From CAJMSU01 sp964650315 (GTDB lineage: Bacteria > Bacillota_I > Bacilli_A > RF39 > UBA660), in assembly GCA_964650315.1 (NCBI GenBank), contig CAZYQE010000006.1, forward strand, positions 22,434-86,433: DNA of 64,000 nucleotides, read 5' to 3'. Below are positions 26,392 through 35,078 of this stretch, piece by piece. A model generated the notes under the pieces. That model did not search any database and was not told where the DNA came from. It was given only the letters and a program-made list of their open reading frames with translations. The position numbers and the translations under genes are program-made. Numbering within the stretch: position 1 is the first letter of the stretch; the number at the start of each line of letters is the position of its first letter.

Positions 26392-27203
26392 TCTTGTTTT
26401 TTTAATATTTTTTGTGTTATATCAATAGCTATAAGAACTATATCAATAAATACTGGAATTATAAATAGTACATATAGCACATATAATATAATCTTTAATG
26501 GTTTTTCTTGTTTACCTATTTTATTTACTAGTAATTTACTATCTTTATTTTTATAACTATATATGAAACAAATTATTGTGGATATTATCCAAAGAAATTC
26601 TATAAATCCATCAGGTTCTTTTGTACCAACTTCTACTAATTCTGGCACCGCTACTGTAATAACTTTTTCATCTTTCTTTTCTTTAGAAATAACGTTACCG
26701 TCTTTATCCACTATAGCTTCATAAGTTACTTCTTTTTCTCCATTTTTTCCTTCTTTTAATACTTTTTCTTTATCTTTTTCTATTGTTTTATTCTTTTTGT
26801 ATTTTGTTTTGTATACTATGACTTCTTTTTCTACTATTTGTTTTTTGTACTGGCATGAATTATCTTCAGTATTAGCACTTGCATCATAATTAATAGCTTT
26901 ATTATCCATGCACCCTTCTTTTTTAGCTATACAACTTCCGTTATCTCTATTAGCTTTTGGATTATAATTGATTGCATTTGAATCAGTACAACCATAGATA
27001 TAACTAGGTGTAACAGCTCTTGTTGTATTACCTCCTCCATTACAAGTGCATGTTGGACTTAATGATCCATCATTACATATTTGACGTCCAGATGATGAAC
27101 AGCCTGCTACTCCTCCATGATGAGAACAACATCCTCTACGTGCATAAATATTTATTGGTAGACAACTAACAAGTAACAAAAAACAGACTACTAATTTTTT
27201 CAC
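26379..27203 (-). CDS. Secreted/anchored Cys-rich protein with two CTDS-type repeats and a G5-like domain
   Basis: About 274 residues. A signal peptide is followed by a Cys-rich motif (RRGCCSHHGGVAGC ... ICNDGSLSPTCTC). Two repeats of the type GCTDSNAINYN...DNGSC come next (about residues 85-125), then a Lys/Glu-rich stretch resembling a G5 domain (KEVTYEAIVDKDGNV ... VEVGTK). Two hydrophobic segments near the C-terminus suggest membrane anchoring. The GTG at 27203 is chosen because AGGAGG lies 9 bases before it; the ORF start 12 codons upstream precedes the ribosome site. The combination of domains is unusual and I know no function. A terminator-like hairpin sits in its leader. Confidence 0.65.
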   Translation of the reverse strand: MKKLVVCFLLLVSCLPINIYARRGCCSHHGGVAGCSSSGRQICNDGSLSPTCTCNGGGNTTRAVTPSYIYGCTDSNAINYNPKANRDNGSCIAKKEGCMDNKAINYDASANTEDNSCQYKKQIVEKEVIVYKTKYKKNKTIEKDKEKVLKEGKNGEKEVTYEAIVDKDGNVISKEKKDEKVITVAVPELVEVGTKEPDGFIEFLWIISTIICFIYSYKNKDSKLLVNKIGKQEKPLKIILYVLYVLFIIPVFIDIVLIAIDITQKILKKQEFIH

Positions 27204-27224
27204 TTCTCTACTCCTCCTACAAAA

Positions 27225-27265
27225 AAAGTGCCAACACAAACTATTAAAGCCTGTACTAGCACTTT
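27225..27265 (-). promoter_or_regulatory. Terminator-like hairpin in the leader of the Cys-rich/G5 gene
   Basis: Stem AAAGTGC (27225-27231)/GCACTTT (27259-27265), extended by about 11 further pairs including G-T wobbles. On the minus strand it is followed by seven T and then directly by AGGAGG. Since the upstream gene is divergent, there is no gene for it to terminate: it looks like an attenuator or 5' stem in this gene's own leader. Confidence 0.6.
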
Positions 27266-27274
27266 ATTAACTCA

Positions 27275-27303
27275 ATAATACCATTATTTTCCATTTATGT
27301 CTA
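27275..27303 (-). promoter_or_regulatory. Promoter of the Cys-rich/G5 gene
   Basis: Minus strand TAGACA (27298-27303), 17 bases, TATTAT (27275-27280). The predicted start of transcription (about 27268) falls 3-4 bases before the hairpin at 27225-27265. Confidence 0.55.
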
Positions 27304-27318
27304 CTTTGTAATTTTTTA

Positions 27319-27376
27319 TTTACATTTTATGACATTCTATTTACATACAAATATGTCAATTTTATTTATATTTACA
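27319..27376. promoter_or_regulatory. TTTACA/ATGACA repeat cluster between divergent surface genes
   Basis: TTTACA at 27319, ATGACA at 27329, TTTACA at 27340 and TTTACA at 27371 (first bases given). The first three are spaced 10 and 11 bases, one helical turn. Read on the minus strand (TGTAAA-N5-TGTCAT) this is one mismatch from the known WalR site (TGTWAH-N5-TGTWAH). The rest of the 27240-27418 intergenic region is explained by promoters and the hairpin. Confidence 0.45.
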
Positions 27377-27399
27377 CTTTATTATTATATAATTATATT
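27365..27399 (+). promoter_or_regulatory. Promoter of the PASTA gene
   Basis: Two overlapping candidates: TTTATA (27365), 17 bases, TATAAT (27388-27393); or TTTACA (27371), 17 bases, TATATT (27394-27399). The gene's GAGGTGG site follows at 27407-27413. Confidence 0.55.
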
Positions 27400-27418
27400 A
27401 TAAGATGAGGTGGTGTAT

Positions 27419-29227
27419 ATGGATACTAGTAGAAAGGAAAGGCATACTTTTGTGAATATAATGTTATTCTTATGTATTATATCTAGTATTGGATCTGTAG
27501 TATCTACTCTTTTATATAAGGGTAATGATTTAAATTTATTATATTTACTTACTAATGTAGTATTATTGTTTTTATTCTCAGTATTTTTTGTATCAAGTTC
27601 TATTACCAATAATACTAAACATAAAGGATCTATATTTGTAAGTGCATTATTATTAACTATATATAATACTTTAGGTATTTTAATTACTATGAATGTATTT
27701 ACTTTCCCTACTCTAAATAAAGTAGAAGATTTTAGAGGAAAGAGTTTAACTACTGTAGTTGATTGGGCAACTAAGAATAATATAGAGTTAGACCAAGAAT
27801 ATGAATATAGTGATATGATAGGTGAATATAAAGTTATATCTCAGAATTTAAAACCTGGTAGTAATCCTAAAGATAAAATATTAACTGTATCTATTAGTGA
27901 AGGACCTAGTCCTAATAAAGATGTAGTAATTCCTAATATGGTTACTTGGGATAGTGAAAGAGTATTAAAGTTTATTAAGAAAAATCATTTAAGTAATGTT
28001 GATGTTGAATTTACTGAGTCTGATAAAGTTAGAGATACTTTAATAGAACAAAGTAAAAGTGGTAATATGAAGAGAAATGATTCTATTAAATTAACTTTCT
28101 CTTTAGGAGATGATCCTCTAGAAAGTCCTAGATTAATAGATTTAACTAAAAAGACTGAGTTTGAAGCAGTATTCTATTTAAAACAACATAAGATAAAATA
28201 TAATATTAATAAAGATTTTAGTAAAATTAAACGTGGTTTAGTATCTAAGCAAAGTATTAAACCTGGTACTGTTATTAAAGACCAAGAAGTAAATATTACT
28301 ATTAGTAAAGGTAAGAAAATAAAAGTTCCTAATCTTAAGAAGATGGATATTGATTCTATTACTAAATGGGTAATTACTAATAGATTAAAATTAGATTTTA
28401 CTGATCAGTATGATGAAAAGATTAAAGATAATCATGTTATAAGTGCTAATTATAAGAAAGGTTCTATTATAGAACAAGGTAGTTTAGTTACTATAGTTAT
28501 TTCTAAAGGTAAATTAAAGATGCCTAAGTTTAAGTCTTTAGCTGATTTCTATGAATGGGCTGATAAATATAAAATTAAATATCAAGAAAAACATGAGTTT
28601 AGTGAATCTGTTAAACAAGGAGAAGTAATTAAGTATTCTGTTAAAGCTGGTAAAGCTATTAAGAATAATGAAACTATTATAGTTACTATATCTGATGGTA
28701 AAGAATGTAAGGTTCCTAACTTAAAGGATTTAACTAAGAGTGAAGCTATTAAGAAATTAAAAGATGCTCATCTAAATTATAATTTTGTTTATAAGAATAG
28801 TAATTCTATTAAGAAAGATAGAGTTATGTCTCAATCTATTAGTGCTGGTAAAAAAGTATCTAGTAATACTACTGTTACTGTTACATTAAGTAATGGTAAG
28901 AAAGAAGTTGTAGAAGCAAGAAAGTCTAGTAGTAAATCTACTTCTAGAAAAACTACTCCTTCTAAACCTAGTACTCCTACTTGTACTCCTAAGACTTATG
29001 TAGTTAGTGGTTCTATGAGAAATGTATTTAATAGTAATAGTGGTTATTCTGCTGTATCTAGTGCATTATATTCATTCTTTAGAAGTAATTATCCTAACGT
29101 TAAAATAAGCGTTGTAGGGGTTGGAGAAACTGGTATGAGTTCTGGATCATATGTTAGTGGTATTGCTCCCGGTAGTAGTGTTACAAGTTGTCAAGCTTCC
29201 GCTTACGTAATTAGAATAGCAAAATAA
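27419..29227 (+). CDS. Membrane protein with six PASTA repeats and no kinase domain
   Basis: About 602 residues. Three hydrophobic segments (about 10-30, 38-60, 68-92) are followed by six PASTA-type repeats (about 95-500), each ending in a (V/I)xISxGxxxxxPxxxx-like pattern, as in VTISDGKECKVPNLKDL. A Ser/Thr/Lys-rich linker and a C-terminal domain with two Cys finish the protein. PASTA domains bind peptidoglycan stem peptides or muropeptides and are usually fused to a Ser/Thr kinase or class B PBP; neither is present. The ATG at 27419 fits GAGG eight bases before it; the GTGs at 27410 and 27413 overlap the site. It may be an external wall sensor or scaffold. Confidence 0.8.
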   Translation: MDTSRKERHTFVNIMLFLCIISSIGSVVSTLLYKGNDLNLLYLLTNVVLLFLFSVFFVSSSITNNTKHKGSIFVSALLLTIYNTLGILITMNVFTFPTLNKVEDFRGKSLTTVVDWATKNNIELDQEYEYSDMIGEYKVISQNLKPGSNPKDKILTVSISEGPSPNKDVVIPNMVTWDSERVLKFIKKNHLSNVDVEFTESDKVRDTLIEQSKSGNMKRNDSIKLTFSLGDDPLESPRLIDLTKKTEFEAVFYLKQHKIKYNINKDFSKIKRGLVSKQSIKPGTVIKDQEVNITISKGKKIKVPNLKKMDIDSITKWVITNRLKLDFTDQYDEKIKDNHVISANYKKGSIIEQGSLVTIVISKGKLKMPKFKSLADFYEWADKYKIKYQEKHEFSESVKQGEVIKYSVKAGKAIKNNETIIVTISDGKECKVPNLKDLTKSEAIKKLKDAHLNYNFVYKNSNSIKKDRVMSQSISAGKKVSSNTTVTVTLSNGKKEVVEARKSSSKSTSRKTTPSKPSTPTCTPKTYVVSGSMRNVFNSNSGYSAVSSALYSFFRSNYPNVKISVVGVGETGMSSGSYVSGIAPGSSVTSCQASAYVIRIAK

Positions 29228-29230
29228 AAA

Positions 29231-29251
29231 AGATCTAAATTAGATCTTTTT
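29231..29251. terminator. Shared bidirectional terminator
   Basis: Stem AAAAAGATCTA/TAGATCTTTTT with a three-base loop between two convergent genes; T-tracts on both strands. Confidence 0.8.
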
Positions 29252-32200
29252 TTATTCTACAATTAATTCTATTACATTGAGTTTATTCTTATTTAAATGT
29301 ATTCTATAATTCTTATTATTAATAGTAGTACTTATACTAGGTGCCATACCAAATAGATCATTTATTTCTCCATAATCCTCAGAATCACTTGTCTTAGTAT
29401 AAACTATCATCGAGTATGTTCCTTTATCTAAATCAGATATATCTAGCACTTTATCATACCATGCATATTCTTTAGATTTATTATCAGTAGATGTTACTTT
29501 ATAACTACCTTTATTAGTACTTCCAATATTATATGTATAACGTTTATAAGTAGTTGTATTTTCTAATATTAGTTTTCTAGTAATATTAGATGGATTATTA
29601 TAAGTACCTCCATAGTTATAAGATGTTCCAATTACATGTAAGTTATTACCTTCAAATTTAATATTTTCATAGTCATTAATCATATTTCTAAATGTATTAG
29701 AAGTAGATGTAGTTATTAGATTATCTCTAATACTTAGATCTATTTTTTTATTCTTTAAAGATAATTGTACTTTGAAACTATATCCTTTATTATCATCTTG
29801 TCCTCTTCTATCTATACTTGTATTAAATAAGTTATCTACTATTGTTTCTGTATAATAATCTCCTTTAATAGCTTTCATATATAAATCATAATCTCCTACT
29901 GGAATATTAGAGAAATCTATTTCTCCTTTAAACCATGAGTTTTTATATTTACTATTATAAGAAGTTCCTAAATCATATGGAACATTAGATGTCCATGAAT
30001 CTATATTTATAGAATATTCTTCATCACTATTTTTATCTTTTAGAACTAACTTGTATTCATTATCAGTATAATTATTATTTTGATTTAGAATAATTAGATA
30101 TCCACTAATAGTATATTTCTTTTTAGTCTTATCCCATTTTAATGCTTCTAAGTTGAATTCTCCATTTGCTTTAGTTAATACTTTTTCTATTACTTGTACA
30201 CTTATTTCTTTAGTAGTTTCATTATTAGCAGAATCTACTACTTTATAAACTACTTTATAAGTACCTATTTTAGTAGTATCTACTGTGTTTTCTAATACTT
30301 CTATATTCTTAGTTAAATCTCCATCTTCTGGATCAGTAGCAGATACATTATCTAATGGTTTAAAAGTAGTATTTAGAGTAATAGTTTTATTACTAGCATT
30401 AATTACTGGATCTCTATCTTTTACTACTGTTATAGTGATTGTTTTAGATACTTCTTGGTTATAACTGTCTTTTACTTTATAAGTAACTGTGTATTCACCT
30501 AATTTAGTAAAGTCTACATTATTATCAGTTATTTCTATATTATTAGTAATATCTCCGTCTTCTGGGTCAGTTGCCTTTATATCTTTTAATGGCATAAATA
30601 TTGTATTAACTGTTATTTCTTTATCAGTAGCTTCTATTGTTGGTTTTTTGTTTTCTGTTACTGTAATAGTTATTTTCTTAGTAGTAGTTATATTTCCACT
30701 ATCAGTAACACTATAAGTTATTTCATAAGTACCAACTTTATCTTTATCTACACTACCACTAACTTCTATTTTATTAGTAATGTTTCCATCTTCTGGGTCG
30801 GTAGCAGATACATTATCTAATAGATTAATATTAGTACCTTGAACAATAGATTTATTAGAAGCTGTTATAGTTGGTGGATTATTATTTTGTGTATTTTCAT
30901 TTGTTACTTTGAAACTAGATTTAATTACTCTACCATTTGTTTCACTAGCAAGTATATATCCATATGAATTTGTATTAGAAGATAAGCTTACTGGTATCTT
31001 GTACCATTTAACTCCACTTACTGTTGTTTCTCCTACTATAGGGAAATATGCAAATTCATATTCTCCACCTATTTTATATTTAGAGTTATCTATAGGTTCA
31101 CTACATACCCATTCATATACTCCTTTAATATCTAGATCTTGTCTACCATAGTCACTATTAATAAACTTAATAGAACTTGCAGGTACCCAGTCTTTTTGAT
31201 CATACATGTAGTCTGATGTTATTAAGTATGATACTGGGACATTGTTTTTATTATATGCAGTACTATAAACCATAACTTTTTTATCTTTTAGTACTTTATT
31301 ACCTTTCTTAGACGTTAGAGCCGAATCATAATAGTAATCAGCATCTTTAGTAAGTGTTGCGACTTTAGGTTTTAGTGTAGCACTTTCGACATATAAGTCA
31401 TATTTATATTTACTATCTTGATATTCTGTTACATCTTTTGGTATTTTATATCCACTCTTAGGTGTATTTATTTTAGTTATTTGGTTTTGTTTTACATAAA
31501 CATATGAGTTCCAATTATAATCTCCTGTAGTAGTTATTGTAGTACCATTTATTATTTTATCACTTTGTAGTTTATACCAAGTTCCTTCACTATTAGATAC
31601 TTCCCCTACTATTAATACTCCATCATCTTTTTCTGGATATGTATATACTTTAGTACTAGAAGTACTTGGAGACATATAAGCAGCAGTAGAATTATTTACT
31701 ACTCCTAATTGATAGTAGTTATAGTCTTGCAATCCTTTAGCTTTATCAAAACTATAATAGTTAGCAGCCATCTTTTCACTCCAATAAGTATCTCCTGCAT
31801 ATTTAACATTCATTCCTATATACTTATCACCAAATACTGGACCAAAGTATCTAGAATCACTTGGATCTGCATAACCATCTGTTATCCATTTAGAACCAAA
31901 TTCAAATATAGAAGATGCGAATGTTGGATACCAGTTAGCTGCTTGATATGGATTAGAATCTACTGCATTAAGACCAAATCCATTATTTTTATAAATAGCT
32001 AGATCACTTCTACCGTGGCCTGTTTCATTTCTACTTAAACTTAAGGCAAGTAAAGCATTATTACCGAAACGTTCTTGTGAATTATAGAAGAATAATCCTT
32101 GTCCATATAACCTAGATGAACCATTCTCTGATGTTGATCCATAAAGTCCTTTAGTTGCGCCCATATTATTTCTAATATACTCATCAATATTTACAGATGA

Positions 32201-32980
32201 GTAAGTTGTTTTAGAATGGTTAGATAAGAACATGTAATAGTTATAGTATGGATTAGATTTATTAGATGAATTATTTCTATTACCATTTCTATAATCTTTT
32301 AACATAGTTAATCTATTTGTATAGAAGTAATGTCCATCATAACTATAATAAGTAGCTTTGTTTAACATAGTTGGTTTAGGTCCAATTATAGAACCTGAAC
32401 TTCCACTATATGTATTTTGTATTTTAGATACATAATTATGTTTAATAGTATCCCCTACTGTATATGAACTACTAGACTTAATCCAATTTAGTGGAACTAT
32501 TTCATATGTACCATTAGCTATCCAAGCAGATAGACCTGCAATCATTACTTTAATAGATTTATTATAATTAACATCTAATAGCGCTCCATCTACTCCTCCA
32601 TATAATGAACCATTATCCATATATGTATATTTTCTACCACTTAGATCTTTAGTTTCATAATAATATGTTAAAGTTTCAGGATTAACACTTAAATCTACTA
32701 AAGCATATTTAGCATTTACTATTTTTGTAGTTCCAGTTTCATCAAAGATAAATACATCATCATAACTACTACTATTCATAGCAGTGTTTGCTTCTGCATA
32801 AGTGTTATAACATTTTACTGATGTTACTGATCCATTAGAGTTTGCTCTAGCAAGTTCAAACTTAGATTTACAAGTAGTTCTTGATTTATACTCAGAGACA
32901 GTCAAGGCCTTTGTATTTTGTACCGAGAATAGCACACCAAATAGCACTAATAAGAATATTAGTTTTTTCTTATTTAACAC
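29252..32980 (-). CDS. Large secreted glucosaminidase with SH3-like, Ig-like and duplicated C-terminal modules
   Basis: About 1242 residues. A signal peptide (1-27) is followed by an unassigned N-terminal part and a glucosaminidase domain (about 280-430) with SRNETGHGR, where the Glu is the likely catalytic acid, and FGLNAVDSNPY. SH3b-like segments (about 430-700) come next. Three Ig-like/DUF5011-type repeats (about 730-965) each contain ATDPEDGxxTxxIE, and the C-terminal 270 residues form two related modules. It should cleave the GlcNAc bond in peptidoglycan outside the cell. A GTG at 32980 with AGGAGG seven bases before it fits better than the ATG at 33022, which lies before the ribosome site. 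There is no LPXTG motif, so attachment must be through its modules. Confidence 0.82.
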   Translation of the reverse strand: MLNKKKLIFLLVLFGVLFSVQNTKALTVSEYKSRTTCKSKFELARANSNGSVTSVKCYNTYAEANTAMNSSSYDDVFIFDETGTTKIVNAKYALVDLSVNPETLTYYYETKDLSGRKYTYMDNGSLYGGVDGALLDVNYNKSIKVMIAGLSAWIANGTYEIVPLNWIKSSSSYTVGDTIKHNYVSKIQNTYSGSSGSIIGPKPTMLNKATYYSYDGHYFYTNRLTMLKDYRNGNRNNSSNKSNPYYNYYMFLSNHSKTTYSSVNIDEYIRNNMGATKGLYGSTSENGSSRLYGQGLFFYNSQERFGNNALLALSLSRNETGHGRSDLAIYKNNGFGLNAVDSNPYQAANWYPTFASSIFEFGSKWITDGYADPSDSRYFGPVFGDKYIGMNVKYAGDTYWSEKMAANYYSFDKAKGLQDYNYYQLGVVNNSTAAYMSPSTSSTKVYTYPEKDDGVLIVGEVSNSEGTWYKLQSDKIINGTTITTTGDYNWNSYVYVKQNQITKINTPKSGYKIPKDVTEYQDSKYKYDLYVESATLKPKVATLTKDADYYYDSALTSKKGNKVLKDKKVMVYSTAYNKNNVPVSYLITSDYMYDQKDWVPASSIKFINSDYGRQDLDIKGVYEWVCSEPIDNSKYKIGGEYEFAYFPIVGETTVSGVKWYKIPVSLSSNTNSYGYILASETNGRVIKSSFKVTNENTQNNNPPTITASNKSIVQGTNINLLDNVSATDPEDGNITNKIEVSGSVDKDKVGTYEITYSVTDSGNITTTKKITITVTENKKPTIEATDKEITVNTIFMPLKDIKATDPEDGDITNNIEITDNNVDFTKLGEYTVTYKVKDSYNQEVSKTITITVVKDRDPVINASNKTITLNTTFKPLDNVSATDPEDGDLTKNIEVLENTVDTTKIGTYKVVYKVVDSANNETTKEISVQVIEKVLTKANGEFNLEALKWDKTKKKYTISGYLIILNQNNNYTDNEYKLVLKDKNSDEEYSINIDSWTSNVPYDLGTSYNSKYKNSWFKGEIDFSNIPVGDYDLYMKAIKGDYYTETIVDNLFNTSIDRRGQDDNKGYSFKVQLSLKNKKIDLSIRDNLITTSTSNTFRNMINDYENIKFEGNNLHVIGTSYNYGGTYNNPSNITRKLILENTTTYKRYTYNIGSTNKGSYKVTSTDNKSKEYAWYDKVLDISDLDKGTYSMIVYTKTSDSEDYGEINDLFGMAPSISTTINNKNYRIHLNKNKLNVIELIVE
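30180..30890. repeat. Three tandem Ig-like repeat units
   Basis: Three in-frame units of about 75-78 residues (about 230 bases each). Each has PxIxAxxKxI at the start, DPEDG in the middle and a closing ITITV-type strand. Confidence 0.75.
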
Positions 32981-33008
32981 ATGACCACCTCCTATATATA
33001 TTCTTTCA

Positions 33009-33038
33009 ATTATATTATACAATATATATGTAAATCAA
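33009..33038 (-). promoter_or_regulatory. Promoter of the glucosaminidase gene
   Basis: Minus strand TTGATT (33033-33038), 18 bases, TATAAT (33009-33014). A second TATAAT overlaps at 33014-33019. Confidence 0.5.
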
Positions 33039-33046
33039 GGGGCCTA

Positions 33047-33085
33047 TTTGACATAAATTATTACCTATTTACACTTATATTTACA
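33047..33085. promoter_or_regulatory. TTTGACA/TTTACA repeats between the glucosaminidase and LCP genes
   Basis: TTTGACA at 33047 and TTTACA at 33068 and 33080. They resemble the cluster at 27319-27376, but the 12-base spacing of the last two differs from a WalR-type site. Confidence 0.35.
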
Positions 33086-33111
33086 TATAATAAAAATGGT
33101 TATAAATATGC

Positions 33112-33140
33112 TTGATAAAATATGATAAATTAGGTATAAT
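33112..33140 (+). promoter_or_regulatory. Promoter of the LCP gene
   Basis: TTGATA (33112-33117), 17 bases, TATAAT (33135-33140), followed by a GGAGGT ribosome site at 33165-33170. Near-consensus throughout. Confidence 0.85.
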
Positions 33141-33178
33141 TATTGTTGTCAAACTTTTAAAATTGGAGGTTTAAATCA

Positions 33179-35047
33179 ATGGAGAAAGAAGAACTTAAAG
33201 AATTAGAAAGAAAATCGAAACTTAGATTCCTTGCAGCTGTATTTTTTATAATATCTATTACTGTTAGTGGATTTTTAATATATGAAATATTTTTACTTAC
33301 TGGTATTGAGACTTTAATTAGATATATAATTATTGGAATATTAGTATTTATAGACTTAATTTTATTCTTTAAAACTAGAGATTTATTTAAGATTAAAGTA
33401 AGAAAGAAGAATAAAAGAGGTAGAGCTAAGAGTGTTGTGTTAGTTACTTTTATGGTAATTTATTCAATTTTATGTTTCTTAGCTGGGGGAACTATTTTCT
33501 ATATATATGGAAAAGTTAGTAATATGAATAAAGTATATGTTACTTATTCTTCTAGTTTAATTACTAAGAGTACTAATGGTATTGATAGTGTAGAAGATGT
33601 AGATGGATTTACTATTGGTATATTAGATGATAAAAATTCTCCTGAAGGATATATTATTCCTCAAGAAATTATTAATGAAAATAATTTAAAGAAGAAAAAT
33701 AAGATTAAGAAGTATAATGATTATTCATCTATGCTTGCAGATTTATATAGTGATGAGTTAGATAGTATGTTTGTTTCTAGCAATTATGTATCTATGTTTT
33801 CATCTACTAATGGATATGAAGATATTGCTAGTGATACTAAAGTAGTAGTATCTAAGGAAAAAAGAATGAAGAAATCGGATGTTTCTAAGAGTGAAAATGA
33901 ATCTAGTGGTAAATCTGTTAATGAACCATTTACAATACTTTTAATGGGAATTGATTCTACTGATGAAGTATTAACTAAGAATGCGATTGCTAATGGTGAT
34001 ACATTAATTCTTATTACATTCAATCCTAAAACTTTAAATGCAACTATGTTATCTATACCAAGAGATAGTTATGTACCAATTGCTTGTTGGTCTGATAAAG
34101 CTGAAAATAAGATTACTCATGCTGCTGGTTATGGTACTGATTGTATGATGAATACTATTGAAGAATACTTTGATGTTAATATTGATTATTATGCTAAGAT
34201 TAACTTTAAAGGTTTAGTTAAATTAGTTGATGCTGTTGGTGGAGTTGATGTGGATGTTCCTAAGAGATTATGTACTGATGATTCTTCTAGAAAGAAAGAA
34301 ATATGTATAGATGAAGGACATCAACATTTAGATGGTGAAGAAGCTCTAGTATATGCTAGAAATAGAAAACAACTTGCTAATGGTGATTTTGGTAGAGCTG
34401 AACATCAACAAGAAATTATTAAAGCTTTAATGAATAAGATTAAAACTGTTAAAGATGTATCTACATTTACTAAGATATTAGATACTGTATCAGATAGTAT
34501 AGATACTAACTTAACTACTGGACAAATATTATCTTTCTACAATGTAGGTAAAGATATTGTTAAGAAAAGTTTAGCTGCTGATGATTCTGAAATAGTTGAT
34601 ATACAACAATTATATTTATCAGGTGTTGGTAGAATGATTTATGATAAGAGATCAAGATTAACTTTATGGAATTATGTTCCTTATGCAGGTAGTAAGAAAG
34701 CTATTATAAATGCTATGAAAGTTAACTTAGGATTAAAGAAGCATAAAACTATTAAGAAATTTAATTTCTCAATAAATGAACCTTATGAAAAACCTGTTAT
34801 AGGTAAAGGTAATTATACTAAGACAACTGTTAAGGTTAGTACTTATACTCCTTCTAGATATTCTAGAAGCTCTAGAAGTAATACTGCAACTAGAAATAAC
34901 ACTACTAGAAGTAATACTACTAGAAGTAATAGCTCTAGTACTACAAATAATAATACTAACAATAATAGTAATACTAATCAAAATAATAATAACAATAGTA
35001 ATAGTAATACTAACAATAATACTAATACAAATGCAAATAATCCATAA
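33179..35047 (+). CDS. LytR-CpsA-Psr (LCP) family glycopolymer transferase
   Basis: 622 residues. Three N-terminal membrane segments (about 14-36, 42-60, 88-112) are followed by an accessory domain (about 130-240) and the LCP catalytic domain (about 255-480). Its motifs are LLMGIDSTD, NGDTLILITFNP, LSIPRDSYV, DAVGGVDVDVP, GHQHLDGEEALVYARNR and FGRAEHQQ. The conserved Arg and Asp residues for the lipid diphosphate and metal are visible. The family moves polymers from undecaprenyl diphosphate to peptidoglycan, so it is the natural final step for the glycans made at 1137-24795. The last 75 residues are a Ser/Thr/Arg- then Asn-rich tail. Confidence 0.9.
   Translation: MEKEELKELERKSKLRFLAAVFFIISITVSGFLIYEIFLLTGIETLIRYIIIGILVFIDLILFFKTRDLFKIKVRKKNKRGRAKSVVLVTFMVIYSILCFLAGGTIFYIYGKVSNMNKVYVTYSSSLITKSTNGIDSVEDVDGFTIGILDDKNSPEGYIIPQEIINENNLKKKNKIKKYNDYSSMLADLYSDELDSMFVSSNYVSMFSSTNGYEDIASDTKVVVSKEKRMKKSDVSKSENESSGKSVNEPFTILLMGIDSTDEVLTKNAIANGDTLILITFNPKTLNATMLSIPRDSYVPIACWSDKAENKITHAAGYGTDCMMNTIEEYFDVNIDYYAKINFKGLVKLVDAVGGVDVDVPKRLCTDDSSRKKEICIDEGHQHLDGEEALVYARNRKQLANGDFGRAEHQQEIIKALMNKIKTVKDVSTFTKILDTVSDSIDTNLTTGQILSFYNVGKDIVKKSLAADDSEIVDIQQLYLSGVGRMIYDKRSRLTLWNYVPYAGSKKAIINAMKVNLGLKKHKTIKKFNFSINEPYEKPVIGKGNYTKTTVKVSTYTPSRYSRSSRSNTATRNNTTRSNTTRSNSSSTTNNNTNNNSNTNQNNNNNSNSNTNNNTNTNANNP
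34851..35042 (+). repeat. Low-complexity AAT/AGT/ACT tract encoding a Ser/Thr/Asn-rich tail
   Basis: Imperfect trinucleotide repeats of AAT, AGT, ACT and AGA in the last 60 or so codons of the LCP gene. They encode TRSN-type repeats and then mostly Asn. Confidence 0.7.
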
Positions 35048-35050
35048 AAT

Positions 35051-35078
35051 AAAAAGATATCAAATTGATATCTTTTTT
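35051..35078. terminator. Shared bidirectional terminator
   Basis: Stem AAAAAGATATCAA/TTGATATCTTTTT with T-tracts on both strands, between the convergent LCP and superoxide reductase genes. Confidence 0.8.

Noticed and set aside
27385..27609. Minus-strand frame opposite the PASTA start
   Set aside because: Covers the promoter and first codons of the PASTA gene and has no ribosome site or plausible promoter.
29252..32980. LPXTG sorting signal in the large surface protein
   Set aside because: The C-terminus is a charged, non-hydrophobic stretch with no LPXTG and no final membrane segment.
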